NCBI GenBank assembly: GCA_900759575.1
Contig: CAAEVU010000280.1
Coordinates: forward strand, 1-5,381
Length of the DNA stretch: 5,381 bases
Direction: 5' to 3'
Source: Clostridia bacterium
Lineage (GTDB): Bacteria > Bacillota > Clostridia > Oscillospirales > Acutalibacteraceae
The stretch's first letter is position 1, and every line of letters starts with the position of its first letter. The notes beneath the pieces were generated by a model. It was not told the origin of the DNA, searched no databases, and was given only the letters and a program-made list of their open reading frames with translations. Shown piece by piece: positions 4,811 through 5,381 of the stretch. A program made the translations under genes and the position numbers.

Positions 4811-5381
4811 ATGGAGGAGACACGGGTGGGGTTTGCCCTCACCGGATCGTTCTGTACCCTAGACAACGCGCTGCGGGCCATGGAGGAGACCGCCGCGAGC
4901 TACCCCAATATCCTCCCCATCCTCTCTGAGACGACGGCGGCGACCGACACCCGCTTCGGGCGGGCGGAAGCCTTTCGCCAGCGGGCGGAGACCGCCTGCG
5001 GCCGCCGGGCCATGACCAGCATCCCGGAGGTGGAGCCCATCGGCCCCAAGGGGCTGTTAGACGTGCTGGTCATCGCTCCCTGCACGGGCAACACCCTAGC
5101 GAAGCTGGCCGCCGGCATCGCGGATACGGCAGTGACCATGGCCGCAAAAGCGCATCTGCGCAACGGGCGACCTGTGGTCCTGGCAGTGTCCACCAACGAT
5201 GGGCTGGCGGGGGCCGCGAAAAACATCGGGGCGCTCATGGCCCGGAAGCACATCTATTTTGTCCCCTTCCGCCAGGATGACCCGGAGGGGAAGCCCACGT
5301 CCCTGGTGGCCGACATGACCCAGGTGACGGCAGCCATTGCCGCTGCGCTGGAGGGGAGACAGCTCCAGCCGGTCTTGCTGG
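4811..5381 (+). CDS. dpaB: Dipicolinate synthase subunit B (flavoprotein subunit), last few residues off the edge
   Basis: DpaB is the flavoprotein-like partner of DpaA in dipicolinate synthase, acting in the mother cell cytoplasm. The 190 codons visible follow B. subtilis SpoVFB throughout: VGFALTGSFCT at the N-terminus (flavin-type first strand and loop), EPIGPKGLLDVLVIAPCTGN, then MAAKAHLRNGRPVVLAVSTND and FVPFRQDDPEGKPTSLVADM. It reaches LQPVLL, which in the B. subtilis protein is within about ten residues of the end. Only a short tail is thus missing at the window edge. The gene appears intact and starts 4 bases after the dpaA stop, so it is part of the dpa operon. With the element in dpaA, its normal upstream promoter would be separated from it by the insertion, and expression would depend on excision or on read-through from the element. 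Confidence 0.95.
   Translation, partial: MEETRVGFALTGSFCTLDNALRAMEETAASYPNILPILSETTAATDTRFGRAEAFRQRAETACGRRAMTSIPEVEPIGPKGLLDVLVIAPCTGNTLAKLAAGIADTAVTMAAKAHLRNGRPVVLAVSTNDGLAGAAKNIGALMARKHIYFVPFRQDDPEGKPTSLVADMTQVTAAIAAALEGRQLQPVLL

Noticed and set aside
4900..5253. 117-aa minus-strand frame inside dpaB
   Set aside because: Antisense to a well-supported dpaB with matching motifs throughout.
1..5381. CRISPR arrays, tRNA or rRNA genes
   Set aside because: I saw no regular repeat-spacer pattern and no recognisable tRNA or rRNA sequence.

Overview
The window looks like chromosomal DNA of a spore-forming Clostridia-class Firmicute. A G+C-rich genus of the Oscillospiraceae type is my guess, from composition only. 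The right end (4321-5381) carries the 3' part of dpaA (spoVFA) followed by dpaB (spoVFB), the two subunits of dipicolinate synthase. This enzyme makes the spore-core metabolite dipicolinic acid in the mother cell. Only about the last 161 residues of DpaA are present. Its N-terminal ~130-135 residues are absent from the window, and its reading frame runs backwards into unrelated, AT-richer DNA.

The rest (1 to about 4320) is best read as the right-hand end of an integrated mobile element whose left end lies outside the window. From left to right it holds: (i) an uncharacterised minus-strand gene that runs off the left edge (821 to 1; it remains open for 273 codons); (ii) a 545-aa large serine recombinase on the minus strand (2493-856); (iii) a 31-codon minus-strand ORF (2560-2465) with a strong ribosome binding site, overlapping the recombinase start in another frame and resembling a SHOCT-type peptide; (iv) an AT-rich divergent control region (2561-2767) with repeats; (v) a 502-aa orphan plus-strand ORF (2768-4276); (vi) a near-perfect 23-bp hairpin (4256-4305) over the stop codon of that orphan; and (vii) the element/dpaA junction at roughly 4306-4323.

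The central hypothesis is that this is a skin-like intervening element. A serine-recombinase element interrupts a gene needed only in the terminal mother cell, so that excision could rejoin dpaA during sporulation without affecting the inherited chromosome. Precedents are skin in sigK of Bacillus subtilis and Clostridioides difficile and the spoVFB-interrupting element of B. weihenstephanensis. I do not know of a described element in dpaA itself, though I could not search. The sequence directly shows the recombinase, the truncated dpaA and the composition break. Precise excision, the upstream dpaA half and mother-cell timing are inference.
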